A DNA stretch of 27,596 nucleotides from JBGPFS01 sp041483455 (GTDB lineage: Bacteria; Chloroflexota; Limnocylindria; Limnocylindrales; CSP1-4): positions 1-27,596 of the forward strand of contig JBGPFS010000010.1 of the NCBI GenBank assembly GCA_041483455.1, in the 5' to 3' direction. A program made the translations under genes and the position numbers. The first letter of the stretch is position 1. The number at the start of each line of letters is the position of its first letter. The notes under the pieces are model-generated. The model ran no database searches and had not been told where the DNA came from. It saw only the letters and a program-made list of their open reading frames with translations. Shown one piece after another: positions 7,973 to 15,792 of this stretch.

Positions 7973-9109
7973 TCACGGGGCCGCCGGCAGGACCAGGTCG
8001 GGGTGGATCGCCAGGGCGAGGTCGCGCAGACCCTCGACCAGGCGTGGGCCCGGGCGGGTGACGAGGGTGTCGTTGGCCGGCCGGATCGCTCCCGTCTTGA
8101 CGGCCGTCATCCCGCCCCAGCCGGGCCGGGCCTTCACGATCTCGGGGGTCGTGCCGTAGGCGGCATCGCCGAGCACGATCACCTCGGGGTCCGCGCTGAC
8201 CAGCGTCTCGAGCGGGAAGCTGAAGATCGCCGGGTCGGTCGTGGTGATCGGCTGGCCCCCGGCCAGGGCGATCTCGGCCGCCACGAACGAGCCCTTGGCC
8301 GGGCCGTAGATCTCCTTCGTCGCGTCGAGCTCGTAGAAGGTCCGCGGGTGCGGGAGCGCGGCCGTGGCGGCCGACAGCTGGTCGATCCCGGCCTGCATCC
8401 GGGCGGTCAGGCCGCGGGCGGCCGGACCGTCGCCCACCGCGTCGCCGACCAGCTCGATGTCCTTGAGGATGCCCGGCAGGTCCGGCGCGTAGACGACAAG
8501 CACCGGCACACCCAGCGAGCGGAGCTTGGCCAGCAGCTCGGGCGGGTTGAAGCCGTTCCCGCCCGCGATCACGAGGTCGGCGCCCAGGCCGACGATCTTC
8601 TCGACGTCGACCTTGCCGAACGAGGCGACGTGCGGGAGCTTCGTCGCCGCGGCGGGGTAGTCGTCCGCCTCGCCGGTCGCGACGACCCGGTCCCCCGCGC
8701 CGATCGCGAAGAGGGTCTCGGTCGTGGCCGGGGTGATCGAGACGATCTTCGTCGGGGCCGCCTTCAGGACGACCTGGTTCTGCTCGTCGTCGGTCAGCGT
8801 GAGCGGGAACGTGGCGGCCGGGGCGAGCGTGGGGCTCGGCGTCGCGGCCGGGATCGGCGTCGCGGTGGCGGCCGGAGCCACCGACCCGGTCGCGCCCGGC
8901 GGGATCGAGGCGGGAGTCGAGGCGACCCCGCTCGTGCAGGCGCCGACCACGAGCGCGACGAGGAGCCCCAGGAGCCTGGGCACCCACGGGCCGGCGAACG
9001 GCCGCGGGCGTCGGGCGACCGGGCGGGACCTGCGACGGGAGACCCGGGCGGGCGCGGAATCGAAGGACCCCTCCAGGGGGTCGGTCGGAGGGGTCGCGGA
9101 GCGGTTCAT
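7973..9109 (-). CDS. btuF: Cobalamin-binding periplasmic/surface lipoprotein
   Basis: A 378-residue class III (helical-backbone) substrate-binding protein of the BtuF/FhuD type. An N-terminal basic region is followed by a hydrophobic segment and the lipobox LVVGAC (Cys58), then an Ala/Pro/Thr-rich linker to about residue 95. The binding domain begins at FPLTLTDDEQNQ and contains KIVSITPATTETLFAIGAGDRVVATGEADDYP split over the first lobe, KVDVEKIVGLGADLVIAG, and a C-terminal RPGPRLVEGLRDLALAIHPDL, all standard for corrinoid or iron-siderophore binders. The long N-terminal region before the lipobox is unusual, and a later start is possible. The riboswitch immediately upstream supports corrinoid as ligand. 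It delivers substrate to BtuC. Confidence 0.9.
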   Translation of the reverse strand: MNRSATPPTDPLEGSFDSAPARVSRRRSRPVARRPRPFAGPWVPRLLGLLVALVVGACTSGVASTPASIPPGATGSVAPAATATPIPAATPSPTLAPAATFPLTLTDDEQNQVVLKAAPTKIVSITPATTETLFAIGAGDRVVATGEADDYPAAATKLPHVASFGKVDVEKIVGLGADLVIAGGNGFNPPELLAKLRSLGVPVLVVYAPDLPGILKDIELVGDAVGDGPAARGLTARMQAGIDQLSAATAALPHPRTFYELDATKEIYGPAKGSFVAAEIALAGGQPITTTDPAIFSFPLETLVSADPEVIVLGDAAYGTTPEIVKARPGWGGMTAVKTGAIRPANDTLVTRPGPRLVEGLRDLALAIHPDLVLPAAP

Positions 9110-9115
9110 GGGATG

Positions 9116-9135
9116 CCTTCCCTCTCTCTCGAAGG
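9116..9135 (-). promoter_or_regulatory. Possible Shine-Dalgarno-sequestering hairpin of btuF
   Basis: On the minus strand CCTTC pairs with GAAGG across a purine-rich loop (GAGAGAGAGG). The 3' arm GGGAAGG is the only Shine-Dalgarno-like sequence before the btuF ATG. Its position between the cobalamin aptamer and the start codon fits an expression platform acting on translation. The stem is only five base pairs, so this is tentative. Confidence 0.4.
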
Positions 9136-9149
9136 GGTTCGAGCATGGA

Positions 9150-9275
9150 CCGAGGGTCGGCGACCGGACTTGCGCGGCTGGCCCGGGAGACCCGGGACAC
9201 CGCGACCACCGTAGCGGGACTGTGCCGGATTCTCACCGGCTTCGCGACTCGACGGCCGATATGCGGTTGACCTGC
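9150..9275 (-). promoter_or_regulatory. Cobalamin riboswitch
   Basis: The minus strand shows the conserved cobalamin aptamer core in correct order: GCCGGTGAGAATCCGGC (9240-9224), the adjoining ACAGTCCCGCTACGGTG (9223-9207; consensus GGTCCCGCCACTGTG), and a B12-box-like CAAGTCCGGTCGCCGACC (9172-9155). This matches the known AdoCbl riboswitch family, which represses uptake or synthesis genes when cobalamin is bound. It lies directly upstream of btuF, and the outer stem boundaries given here are approximate. The P2/P3 side is shorter or more diverged than textbook examples. Confidence 0.88.
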
Positions 9276-9446
9276 CGAGAGTACCACTTCGCGGCCGGCC
9301 GTCGGCGTCCGTCGGGGCAGCCGGACGGGCGGCGCCGCGCGGCGGGGACGCGGCTGGTAAGGCGCGGTGAAGGGCCCCCGTCGAGACTGGTCGCCTCGCC
9401 CTCTTCCCGCCGGCCATCGACCCCGCCGGAGGAGGCCACGCACCCG

Positions 9447-10229
9447 ATGTCCCGGCCGATCCGAACGAGACCGCCGATCCACCTCCCATCCCGGCCCGTC
9501 GCATCCGCCCTCCTCGCCGCCGCGCTCCTGTCCGCCACGATCCTCCCGTCGGGCGCCCGGGCCAGCTACCAGGCGAGCGTCGATTCGAACAAGACCGCCT
9601 TCTCGTCCCTGTGCATCGGCTGGGACGACCCGCACCCGGCCCGGATGCTGGCGCTCGCGGTCAGCGGCTTCAAGGCGCTCGGCTACGACGTCTCGTCGTA
9701 CAGCGGCACCGCCTTCACCCGCGCCGGGGTCCTGAGTCGAACGTTCCTCGACTGGGGGTTCTACGTCCACAGCCATGGCGACTTCTACTGGAACCCCACG
9801 GATCAGCGGCGCTACACCGGCTTCCGGGACGACGGGGGCAAGTGCGTCCAGTCGATCGTCTACTCGAAGGACATCGCCGCCAGGCGCCTCGGTCGCCAGT
9901 CGAACCTCGTCCTGATCTCGACCTGCGACGGGGCGACCCAGGGCACGACGATGCCGGGCGCGTTCGCGATCGAGAAGGTCAAGGCCGGCACGCTGAGCTG
10001 GAACGGCCCCGAGTTCTACATCGGCTACGTGGGCACGGCCTACGACAACGACGAGGAGACGTTCGAGACCGCCTTCTGGGATGCACTGGTGCGCGGCTCC
10101 GGGGCCGGGCGCGCCTTCGAGCTGGGGCTCCTCGGGTACTTCACCCACCCGTTCGACGCCGACTGGTGGGGCAGCTACATCTGGATGGGAAGGGCCGGGC
10201 CGGGCACGGTCTGCCGGTCATGTCTGTGA
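9447..10229 (+). CDS. Secreted putative clan-CD (caspase/CHAT-fold) hydrolase
   Basis: A 260-residue exported protein that I cannot assign to a named family. A signal peptide is clear: Arg residues, hydrophobic stretch (about 18-33), and likely cleavage after GARA (residue 39). The mature part contains FYVHSHGDFYW (His110-Gly111) and, about 50 residues later, NLVLISTCDGA (Cys160). This pairing is like the catalytic His-Gly and strand-end Cys of CHAT, caspase and gingipain-type peptidases (compare THG and LVVLSAC in CHAT domains). Spacing and hydrophobic beta-strand context fit, but other metal- or nucleotide-binding explanations exist. Additional cysteines (56, 133 and two near the C-terminus) could form disulfides. 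ATG 9447 is supported by GGAGGAGG about 12 bases upstream. It is the first of three tightly packed genes for exported proteins. Confidence 0.75.
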   Translation: MSRPIRTRPPIHLPSRPVASALLAAALLSATILPSGARASYQASVDSNKTAFSSLCIGWDDPHPARMLALAVSGFKALGYDVSSYSGTAFTRAGVLSRTFLDWGFYVHSHGDFYWNPTDQRRYTGFRDDGGKCVQSIVYSKDIAARRLGRQSNLVLISTCDGATQGTTMPGAFAIEKVKAGTLSWNGPEFYIGYVGTAYDNDEETFETAFWDALVRGSGAGRAFELGLLGYFTHPFDADWWGSYIWMGRAGPGTVCRSCL

Positions 10230-10240
10230 GGAGGCGAGCG

Positions 10241-11179
10241 ATGACGACGGATCACATCGACGGTCTGGCACGGCCACGGCTACGCGCGCGTCGGCCGACG
10301 GCGGCGATCGCGGGCCTGGTCGCGGGCTGCGCGCTCATCAGCGGGGCCGTCATCGGGGGGGCGGTCAGCGCCGACGCCGGGTGGGTCCCGGGACAGCCCG
10401 CCACCCAGCTGAGCCATCCGGAACCGTCGGCCGCGGCCGCGGCGACGAAGGCCGCGGACGAGATCGCCCGTCGGCTCGGCCTGGACCTCGGGGTTCGACG
10501 GTCGGTCGAGCGGGTGCTCGACCGACGCGGCCAGCGGACGTACGACGAGGTGACGGGCCTCGACCTCCGCGGGCGCGCCACGTCCGTCGTCCGGCTCGGC
10601 GTCGAGGGCCGCGTGATCGCGGCCCTCCGGCTCGGGTGGGCGACGACCGTGGGCGCGGAGCTCCCCGGGGGACCGCCGGTCGTCGAACGGGCCGTCGCGG
10701 CGGCGGGTGCTGCCGGCATCACGCCGAGCGGCCGCCTGACGGTCGCGCGTGGCGCGAACGACTGGATCGTGAGCTGGCAACGTGTCGTGGCCGACATCCC
10801 GGTCCCCGCCGACGGCCTGACGGTCCGGCTCCTGCCGGACGGGACGTTCCATTCGCTCGCGCTCTCGGAACACCCGCTCGCGGGGCGACCCGCCGGGGTC
10901 ATCGACCCGGGGACGGCGACCGCCGGGGCCACGGAGCGCCTCCAGACGTGGTTCCGCGAGCGCGCGACGTCGTTCCGCCTTGCGGTGCCGGAATTGGCCT
11001 GGACGGCGCCGAACGACACGTTCAGCCCCGGTCGGACCGTGGGTCCGGAGGCCGTGCTCAGGCTGAGCTGGGTCGTCCGGGCGACCGCCACGGGCACGCT
11101 CCGGGATGACCTCCGCGAGCTCGAGCTGGACTTCGATGCGGGCGACGGTCGCCTGCTCGGCGGCGACGTGGTCCGATGA
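10241..11179 (+). CDS. Membrane-anchored or exported protein with PepSY/FTP-like features
   Basis: A 312-residue protein of unknown function. The N-terminus is basic with a hydrophobic segment (21-43), which may be a signal anchor; LVAGC at 26-30 also resembles a lipobox. An Ala-rich stretch precedes a helical segment (about 62-90). Two stretches resemble the PepSY/FTP fold found in propeptides of secreted peptidases: WIVSWQRVVADIPVPADG followed by VRLLPDGTFHSL (pattern: strand, pre-chosen Pro-Val, strand with DG turn), and LRLSWVVRA then LELDFDAGDGRLLGG near the C-terminus (pattern: LxWxV ... DAxxGxLL). The similarity is by eye only. The ATG at 10241 has GAGGAGG upstream; an ATG at 10220 is an alternative. 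It begins 11 bp after the putative hydrolase and overlaps the next gene. Confidence 0.7.
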   Translation: MTTDHIDGLARPRLRARRPTAAIAGLVAGCALISGAVIGGAVSADAGWVPGQPATQLSHPEPSAAAAATKAADEIARRLGLDLGVRRSVERVLDRRGQRTYDEVTGLDLRGRATSVVRLGVEGRVIAALRLGWATTVGAELPGGPPVVERAVAAAGAAGITPSGRLTVARGANDWIVSWQRVVADIPVPADGLTVRLLPDGTFHSLALSEHPLAGRPAGVIDPGTATAGATERLQTWFRERATSFRLAVPELAWTAPNDTFSPGRTVGPEAVLRLSWVVRATATGTLRDDLRELELDFDAGDGRLLGGDVVR

Positions 11180-12222
11180 CGTCACTCCGCTCCGGGCGCG
11201 CCATCGCGCTCGGAGCGGCCCTCCTCCTGGCCGGCGGCTGGCTCGCCCTGAGGGCACCCTCGGGTGACCCGTCACCGGCGGGTCCGTCCGGGCCGCGGTC
11301 GGGCTCGATCGCCTCACCAGCCGACCCGTCCGAGACCGCCCCGTCGCCCGCCCCCTCCCTCTCCGAGGCCGGCCGGAGTCTCCCGCTCGCCGGGCTGGTC
11401 ACCCTCGCCGGACGTCCGGGTGCGACGCGACTCGAGCGCTGGGACGACGCCGGGCTGCGCCACGAAGTCCAGTCGCCCTCACCCGACGCGGCCTGGATCT
11501 CGGCCGCGCCGAACGGGACGCTCCTGGTCACGCTCCGGGACGGTCGGGCATTCGTCGGGCATGAGCTGGACCCCGGCGCCTGGCGGGAGCTCGGGCCGAC
11601 CGTGCTTCGCGGAAGACCCGTCGCCATCGCGTTCGGGACGCTCGACCCGAGCGGTCGGCAGGCGGCCTTCCTGGCCGCGGAACCGGGTCGTGCCGGGTCG
11701 GTCCTGGTGATCGTGATCGGGCTCGCGGCCTCCCGCGACACCGTGGTCGCGACGGCCGGAGAGATCGAGGGAGCGGCGCCCGCCTGGCTCCCCGATGGCC
11801 GGCTCGCACTGCCGCTCCGGGACCGGAGCGATCGACCCCGGCTGGTCATCCTCGACCCGGGCAGTGGCAGGTCGGCTCCCGGACCGGCGCCCGTCCGGGC
11901 CGTGGCGGTCGATCCCGGCGAACGGCTCGCCGCGGTGGCCGGACCCCTGGGAGAGGGCCTGGCGCTCGTCGCGGCCGGACCGTTCCTGGCGGGCGCGAGC
12001 CCGTCGCCGGCGGCGACGATCCACTTCGCGAGCGGCCGAGCGATCGTGCCTGGGTCGCTGGCGTTCGATGCGTCCGGCGATCGGCTGGCGGTCGCCTGGA
12101 CGATCGACGGATCCGCCCGTCCGGAGATCCGGGTCTACGGGCGGGCGGCCGACTGGGCCGAGATCGGCCGGGTGGACCTGGCCGCGAGCGACGAGCTCGC
12201 GGTCGTCGGCTGGCTTCGCTGA
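11176..12222 (+). CDS. Membrane-anchored beta-propeller-like protein
   Basis: A 348-residue protein starting with a short basic region and a single hydrophobic segment (about 9-25), then a Pro/Ser-rich linker to about residue 70. The remainder shows repeated blades of the TolB/WD40-like kind: WISAAPNGTLLVTLRDGRAFV, AFGTLDPSGRQAAFLA, PAWLPDGRLALPLRDR followed by PRLVILDPGSG, AVAVDPGERLAAVAG, and LAFDASGDRLAVAW with IRVYGR. These (S/D)P(D/S)G-R-LA patterns are diagnostic of propellers in general, not of a function. The ATG overlaps the preceding stop by four bases (ATGA), so all three exported proteins are probably made together. It may be a docking or sensing partner of the two upstream proteins. 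It converges on the SWIM gene with a 7-bp gap. Confidence 0.75.
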   Translation: MTSLRSGRAIALGAALLLAGGWLALRAPSGDPSPAGPSGPRSGSIASPADPSETAPSPAPSLSEAGRSLPLAGLVTLAGRPGATRLERWDDAGLRHEVQSPSPDAAWISAAPNGTLLVTLRDGRAFVGHELDPGAWRELGPTVLRGRPVAIAFGTLDPSGRQAAFLAAEPGRAGSVLVIVIGLAASRDTVVATAGEIEGAAPAWLPDGRLALPLRDRSDRPRLVILDPGSGRSAPGPAPVRAVAVDPGERLAAVAGPLGEGLALVAAGPFLAGASPSPAATIHFASGRAIVPGSLAFDASGDRLAVAWTIDGSARPEIRVYGRAADWAEIGRVDLAASDELAVVGWLR

Positions 12223-12229
12223 GACCCGG

Positions 12230-12505
12230 TCAGGCCGAGACGGCCGTCCGGGCGTTGAAGATCGAGACCTGCGACTCCTCGGGCAGCATCCCGCCGAGGA
12301 TCTTCTGGAGGGCGAGGAGGTGGACGCAGGAACCCCAACTCTCGAAGTAGTGGCAGGTGCAATGCCACTGACCGGTGTCGAGACTCACGTGGTGGATGTC
12401 GTTGTCGCCACGGAACGTGAGGGAGATGCGCTCGATCGTGATCCGATCGAGCTCGCGGGCGTAGCGATTCGCCTTCTCGACCTTGCCGATCAGGGAACTG
12501 TGCAT
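12230..12505 (-). CDS. Small SWIM zinc-finger protein
   Basis: A 91-residue protein whose core is a SWIM-type zinc site: CTCHYFESWGSCVH, i.e. CxC (Cys49, Cys51), eight residues, CxH (Cys60, His62), preceded by strands (ITIERISLTFRGDNDIHHVSL) that pack against it. SWIM domains bind DNA or proteins in larger ATPases and transposases, but here the domain stands alone. I chose ATG 12505 because GGAGGG lies about ten bases upstream and the family-like sequence starts there; upstream residues in the frame are low-complexity. No partner is evident. It lies 211 bp downstream of the mannose operon on the same strand and convergent with the secreted module. The role is unknown. Confidence 0.75.
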   Translation of the reverse strand: MHSSLIGKVEKANRYARELDRITIERISLTFRGDNDIHHVSLDTGQWHCTCHYFESWGSCVHLLALQKILGGMLPEESQVSIFNARTAVSA

Positions 12506-12716
12506 CGTCGAGGACCCTCCGTCCGCCGGGCTCCGCACCCGGCGAGCTGTCGAGGCCGCCGTCTGGTCGATGCGCCTTCGACCGGGGAGGGCGGTCGCTG
12601 GCCTCACTGTACAGCTGCGACGGCGCGGGCGGGACGGGTCCATTCCGGCCAGCGCCTGCCGCCATCCGGACCACTCCGCGGTCGCCGGGCGAGCCGCCGC
12701 CGGAACGTTCGTTCAC

Positions 12717-13121
12717 CTATGGGGCGGATGTCCCACCGCGCCCGTAGTCGTCCTCGATCCGGACCACGTCGTCGAGCTCCGGGCTCGAGACCTCGATCAG
12801 CTCCGTCCGCTCGAGGCCCTCGAAGCGGTGGATCCGCCCGACCGGGATCCGGCGATGCTCACCGGGGCCGAGGTCGCTTGCCCGGACGATCCCCGCCTCG
12901 TCCTCGAGGTGGAGCCGAAGTCGGCCGACCAGCACGAGGATCGATTCATCCTTGGCTTCGTGGCGCTGGAGCGAGAGCCGCTTCCCGGCCTCGATGACGA
13001 GGATCTTGCCGGCATACCGGTCGGTGTGGGCCCAGATCAGCTCGTGGCCCCAGGGCTTCTCGACTCTCCGGGTCGCCTCACCCTCGACCGGATCGCCGGG
13101 CCCGCCGGGCGCCTCGCTCAC
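12717..13121 (-). CDS. Type II phosphomannose isomerase cupin domain protein
   Basis: A 134-residue single-domain cupin matching the isomerase domain that is normally fused to the C-terminus of bifunctional ManC/AlgA. It opens with VEKPWGHELIWAHTDRYAGK, then LQRHEAKDES (metal ligands probably Gln52, His54, Glu59), a second cupin motif around IPVGRIHRFEG (His), and ends in the characteristic ELDDVVRIEDDYGR. The reaction would be fructose-6-phosphate to mannose-6-phosphate. The GTG start overlaps the phosphomannomutase stop (GTGA), making it the third gene of a coupled GDP-mannose operon. Stand-alone versions also occur as general sugar-phosphate cupins, so isomerase activity is likely but not proven. 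Confidence 0.82.
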   Translation of the reverse strand: MSEAPGGPGDPVEGEATRRVEKPWGHELIWAHTDRYAGKILVIEAGKRLSLQRHEAKDESILVLVGRLRLHLEDEAGIVRASDLGPGEHRRIPVGRIHRFEGLERTELIEVSSPELDDVVRIEDDYGRGGTSAP

Positions 13122-14599
13122 GCCTCGCGGACCAGGCGCTCGCCGGCCGTCACCATCGCCTCGCGAGTCTCGGCCGACGTGGCCTCGGTGTAGACCCGGA
13201 CGAGCGGTTCGGTGCCGCTGAAGCGGATGAGCAGCCAGGAGCCGTCGGCGGTGAAGAACTTGAAGCCGTCGTTCGTCGCCAGAGCGTCCGTCCGCACCAC
13301 GGGCGCGCCGTCGAGGGCGCTCGGCGCGTTCGCCCGGAGCTCGACCATCAGCCGGTCCTTGAGCGCCGGGTAGACCGCCTGGTCGACGTGGACGTCGATC
13401 CGCCGGTAGAACGACGGGCCGGCCAGCTCGTGGAAGGCGGCGATCGCCCGGGAGACCGGCCACCGCCCGGCCGCCCGCTCGCGGAGGAAGAGGTCGAGCA
13501 ACAGGAGGTCGGCGTAGATCCCGTCGCGCTCGGGGAGGTGCATCCCGAAGCCGTAGCCGCCGGACTCCTCCGCGCCCATCATCGCGCCGGTCTCGATCAT
13601 CTTCGGCGCGATGTACTTGAACCCGACCGAGGTCTCGTAGGTCGCGATCCCGTAGTGCGCTCCGAGCCGCCCGGCCATCGAGGTGTTGTTCACGCTGACC
13701 ACGACCGGCTCGCGCAGCCCGCGGTGCTCGGCGAGGTAGTACATCAGCAGGCCGGTGACCTCGAGCTGATGGATGAACGTGCCCGCCTCGTCGGCCGCCC
13801 CGGCCCGGTCCGCGTCGCCGTCGAGGAGGAGGCCCAGGTCGTAGCCGCCCCCGGCCAGGATGCCGAGCGCCTCGTCGACGTTCGGCCGGATCGGCTCCGG
13901 GTTCAGCCCGCCGAAGTACGGGTTCCGCTCCGTGTGGATCTCGTCGACCAGGATCCGCCCTCCGGCGAGCATCCGCGGGATCCAGCCGGCGCCCGCCCCG
14001 AACAGCGGGTCGACCAGGATCCGGACGTCGGCGGCCCGCAGCGCATCGAGGTCGACGGTCCGGCGGACGTACCGCTCGTAGCCGGGATACGGATCGAACC
14101 GCTCGACGAGCCCCGCGGCCTCGGCGTCGGCGAACGGCCGGCGCTCGATGGCCGTGCCGCCGTTGGCCGCGATCTCGGCCTCGATGACCGAGAGGATCTC
14201 GGGCCCGGCCGCGGACCCGGTGGGAGCCTTGACCTTGAACCCGTTGTCGGTCCAGGGGTTGTGGCTGGCGGTGATCACGATCCCGGCGGCCGCACCCCGC
14301 TCGACGACCTCGTAGCTCGACATCTGGGTGGGGACGGCGGAGGCCGCGAAGGCGACCGGGATCCCCTTCGCCAGGAGGACCTCGGCGGCGACCATCGCGA
14401 AATGCTCCGACGCGAAGCGCCGATCGTAGGCGATGACCACGCCCTTGGCGGTCGCCCCGCGCTCGACCACGTAGCGGGCGACGCCGTCGGCGCAGCGCCG
14501 GACGGTCTCGAAGGTGAACTCGTCGGCGACCCGGGCCCGCCAGCCATCGGTCCCGAAGACGATCCGGGTGGGCTGTGGCGCTTCGACGATGTTCGTCAC
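13118..14599 (-). CDS. manB: Phosphomannomutase / phosphoglucomutase
   Basis: A 493-residue alpha-D-phosphohexomutase with all four domains. The catalytic serine loop is TASHNPWTDNGFK (Ser112), the Mg-binding loop LLLDGDADRAG (about 260-265), the sugar-specificity segment lies around ESGGYGFGMHL, and the phosphate-binding loop RFSGTEPLVRVYTEA sits near the C-terminus. It interconverts mannose-6-phosphate and mannose-1-phosphate (or the glucose equivalents) in the cytoplasm. Its place between the guanylyltransferase and the isomerase cupin argues for mannose. The GTG start overlaps the upstream stop and has AGGAG eight to nine bases before it. The protein is slightly longer than typical bacterial PMM/PGM (about 450-465). 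Confidence 0.9.
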   Translation of the reverse strand: MTNIVEAPQPTRIVFGTDGWRARVADEFTFETVRRCADGVARYVVERGATAKGVVIAYDRRFASEHFAMVAAEVLLAKGIPVAFAASAVPTQMSSYEVVERGAAAGIVITASHNPWTDNGFKVKAPTGSAAGPEILSVIEAEIAANGGTAIERRPFADAEAAGLVERFDPYPGYERYVRRTVDLDALRAADVRILVDPLFGAGAGWIPRMLAGGRILVDEIHTERNPYFGGLNPEPIRPNVDEALGILAGGGYDLGLLLDGDADRAGAADEAGTFIHQLEVTGLLMYYLAEHRGLREPVVVSVNNTSMAGRLGAHYGIATYETSVGFKYIAPKMIETGAMMGAEESGGYGFGMHLPERDGIYADLLLLDLFLRERAAGRWPVSRAIAAFHELAGPSFYRRIDVHVDQAVYPALKDRLMVELRANAPSALDGAPVVRTDALATNDGFKFFTADGSWLLIRFSGTEPLVRVYTEATSAETREAMVTAGERLVREA

Positions 14600-15702
14600 G
14601 GGGAGGTCTCCTGGTGGGCGCACCGCGCGAGCAGGGCCTCGACGGTGGCGCGGTCGCGGCCGGTGCCGGTGAGCAGCGCCGCGGGGCCGGACGGGTCGAG
14701 GATACCCGACCTCGGGCCCGCCTCGAGAAAGAGCCCGCCAGGGGTTCCGGCCGGTCCAGCCGCTCGGCGCACGATGAGATCGTCCGGTCCGGCGTCGGCC
14801 GTCTCGCCGGCCCCGACCACGCGACCTTCGGCGGCCGGGGCGCAGTCGAGCGCGGCCAGCAGGGCGGACCAGCTCCCGAGGTCGCTCCAGCCGACGTCCA
14901 GCGCGCCCATCACGACCCGGCCGGCAGCCGCGGCGGGCTCCAGGACCGCGTGATCGATCGAGATCGAGCGGATGCCGGGGTAGGCGGCGGCCAGCGCAGC
15001 GGGGCCGCCGGCGTGGCCGGCCGCGACGGTCGCGAGGATCTCCGGCGCGAAGGCTTCGAGGGCCGTCCGGATCGCGGAGCGTCGCCACAGGAACATCCCG
15101 GCGTTCCAGGCGACGCCGGGCTCGGCCCACAGCTCGAGAGCCCGGGCGGGCGCGGGCTTCTCCTCGAACCGGCGGAGTGGGTAGGCCCTCAGCCCGTGCT
15201 CGATCCCGCCGCGATCGATCCGCGGCAGCAGGTAGCCGTACTCCGTGGCGGGCCGGTCGACCTGGATCCCGAGCGTGACGAGCGGCGCGGCGATCCCGAA
15301 GGCGCCCTCGGCGAGGCGGGCCGCCGCCGCGAGCACGCCGCGGAAGACCCCCTCGCGCACGATCGTCTGGTCGGCCGGCAGCACGAGCATCACCTCGTCG
15401 GCGGGCCGGTCGATCGCGACCGTCGCCAGGGCGATCGCGGCAGCGGTGTTCCGGCCGACCGGCTCGGCGAGCACCGCGATGCCCGGGGCCTGGGCGCGGA
15501 CGAGGTCCACGTTCCGGGCGTCGGTCACGACGGTCACATCGGCGGGCCGGAGACCGAGCTCGTCGCCCTCGAGGAGTCGGCGGACCGTCCGCTCGAAGAG
15601 CGACTCCGGCCCCAGGAGCGGCAGGAAGGGCTTGGGCCGATCGGCGGTGCTGAGCGGCCAGAGCCGCGTCCCCCCGCCCCCGGCCAGGATCAGCGCGTAC
15701 AT
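14596..15702 (-). CDS. manC: Mannose-1-phosphate guanylyltransferase
   Basis: A 368-residue nucleotidyltransferase lacking the C-terminal isomerase domain of long ManC proteins. It begins MYALILAGGGGTRLWPLS, the nucleotide-binding loop, followed by RPKPFL (catalytic Lys), EPVGRNTAAAIALA, LVLPADQTI (metal-binding Asp region) and WNAGMFLWR, all signatures of GDP-mannose pyrophosphorylase. It makes GDP-mannose from GTP and mannose-1-phosphate. Two ATGs are possible (15711 and 15702). The second is preferred: no Shine-Dalgarno is present, and a TAGAAT hexamer ends seven bases upstream of it, which would give a leaderless message. First gene of the operon with the mutase and the isomerase cupin. 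Confidence 0.9.
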   Translation of the reverse strand: MYALILAGGGGTRLWPLSTADRPKPFLPLLGPESLFERTVRRLLEGDELGLRPADVTVVTDARNVDLVRAQAPGIAVLAEPVGRNTAAAIALATVAIDRPADEVMLVLPADQTIVREGVFRGVLAAAARLAEGAFGIAAPLVTLGIQVDRPATEYGYLLPRIDRGGIEHGLRAYPLRRFEEKPAPARALELWAEPGVAWNAGMFLWRRSAIRTALEAFAPEILATVAAGHAGGPAALAAAYPGIRSISIDHAVLEPAAAAGRVVMGALDVGWSDLGSWSALLAALDCAPAAEGRVVGAGETADAGPDDLIVRRAAGPAGTPGGLFLEAGPRSGILDPSGPAALLTGTGRDRATVEALLARCAHQETSP

Positions 15703-15715
15703 CGGGGCCATTCTA
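15703..15715 (-). promoter_or_regulatory. Candidate -10 element giving a leaderless manC message
   Basis: On the minus strand TAGAAT (5 of 6 to TATAAT) is followed by GGCCCCG and then the ATG of MYALILAGG, so transcription would begin at about the start codon. No convincing -35 is seen in the GC-rich stretch upstream, so this is a proposal from position and hexamer only. Confidence 0.35.
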
Positions 15716-15792
15716 GGGGGCGCGCCCGGGCCTCCGGCGCGGTCCTGCCGGCTCGTCGCGGGCGCCCGGTCGTCCCGCGCACCGCGCCCGCA

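Noticed and set aside
12506..12716. 211-bp gap between the isomerase cupin and SWIM genes
   Set aside because: No structured RNA, promoter pair or conserved small frame that I could support.
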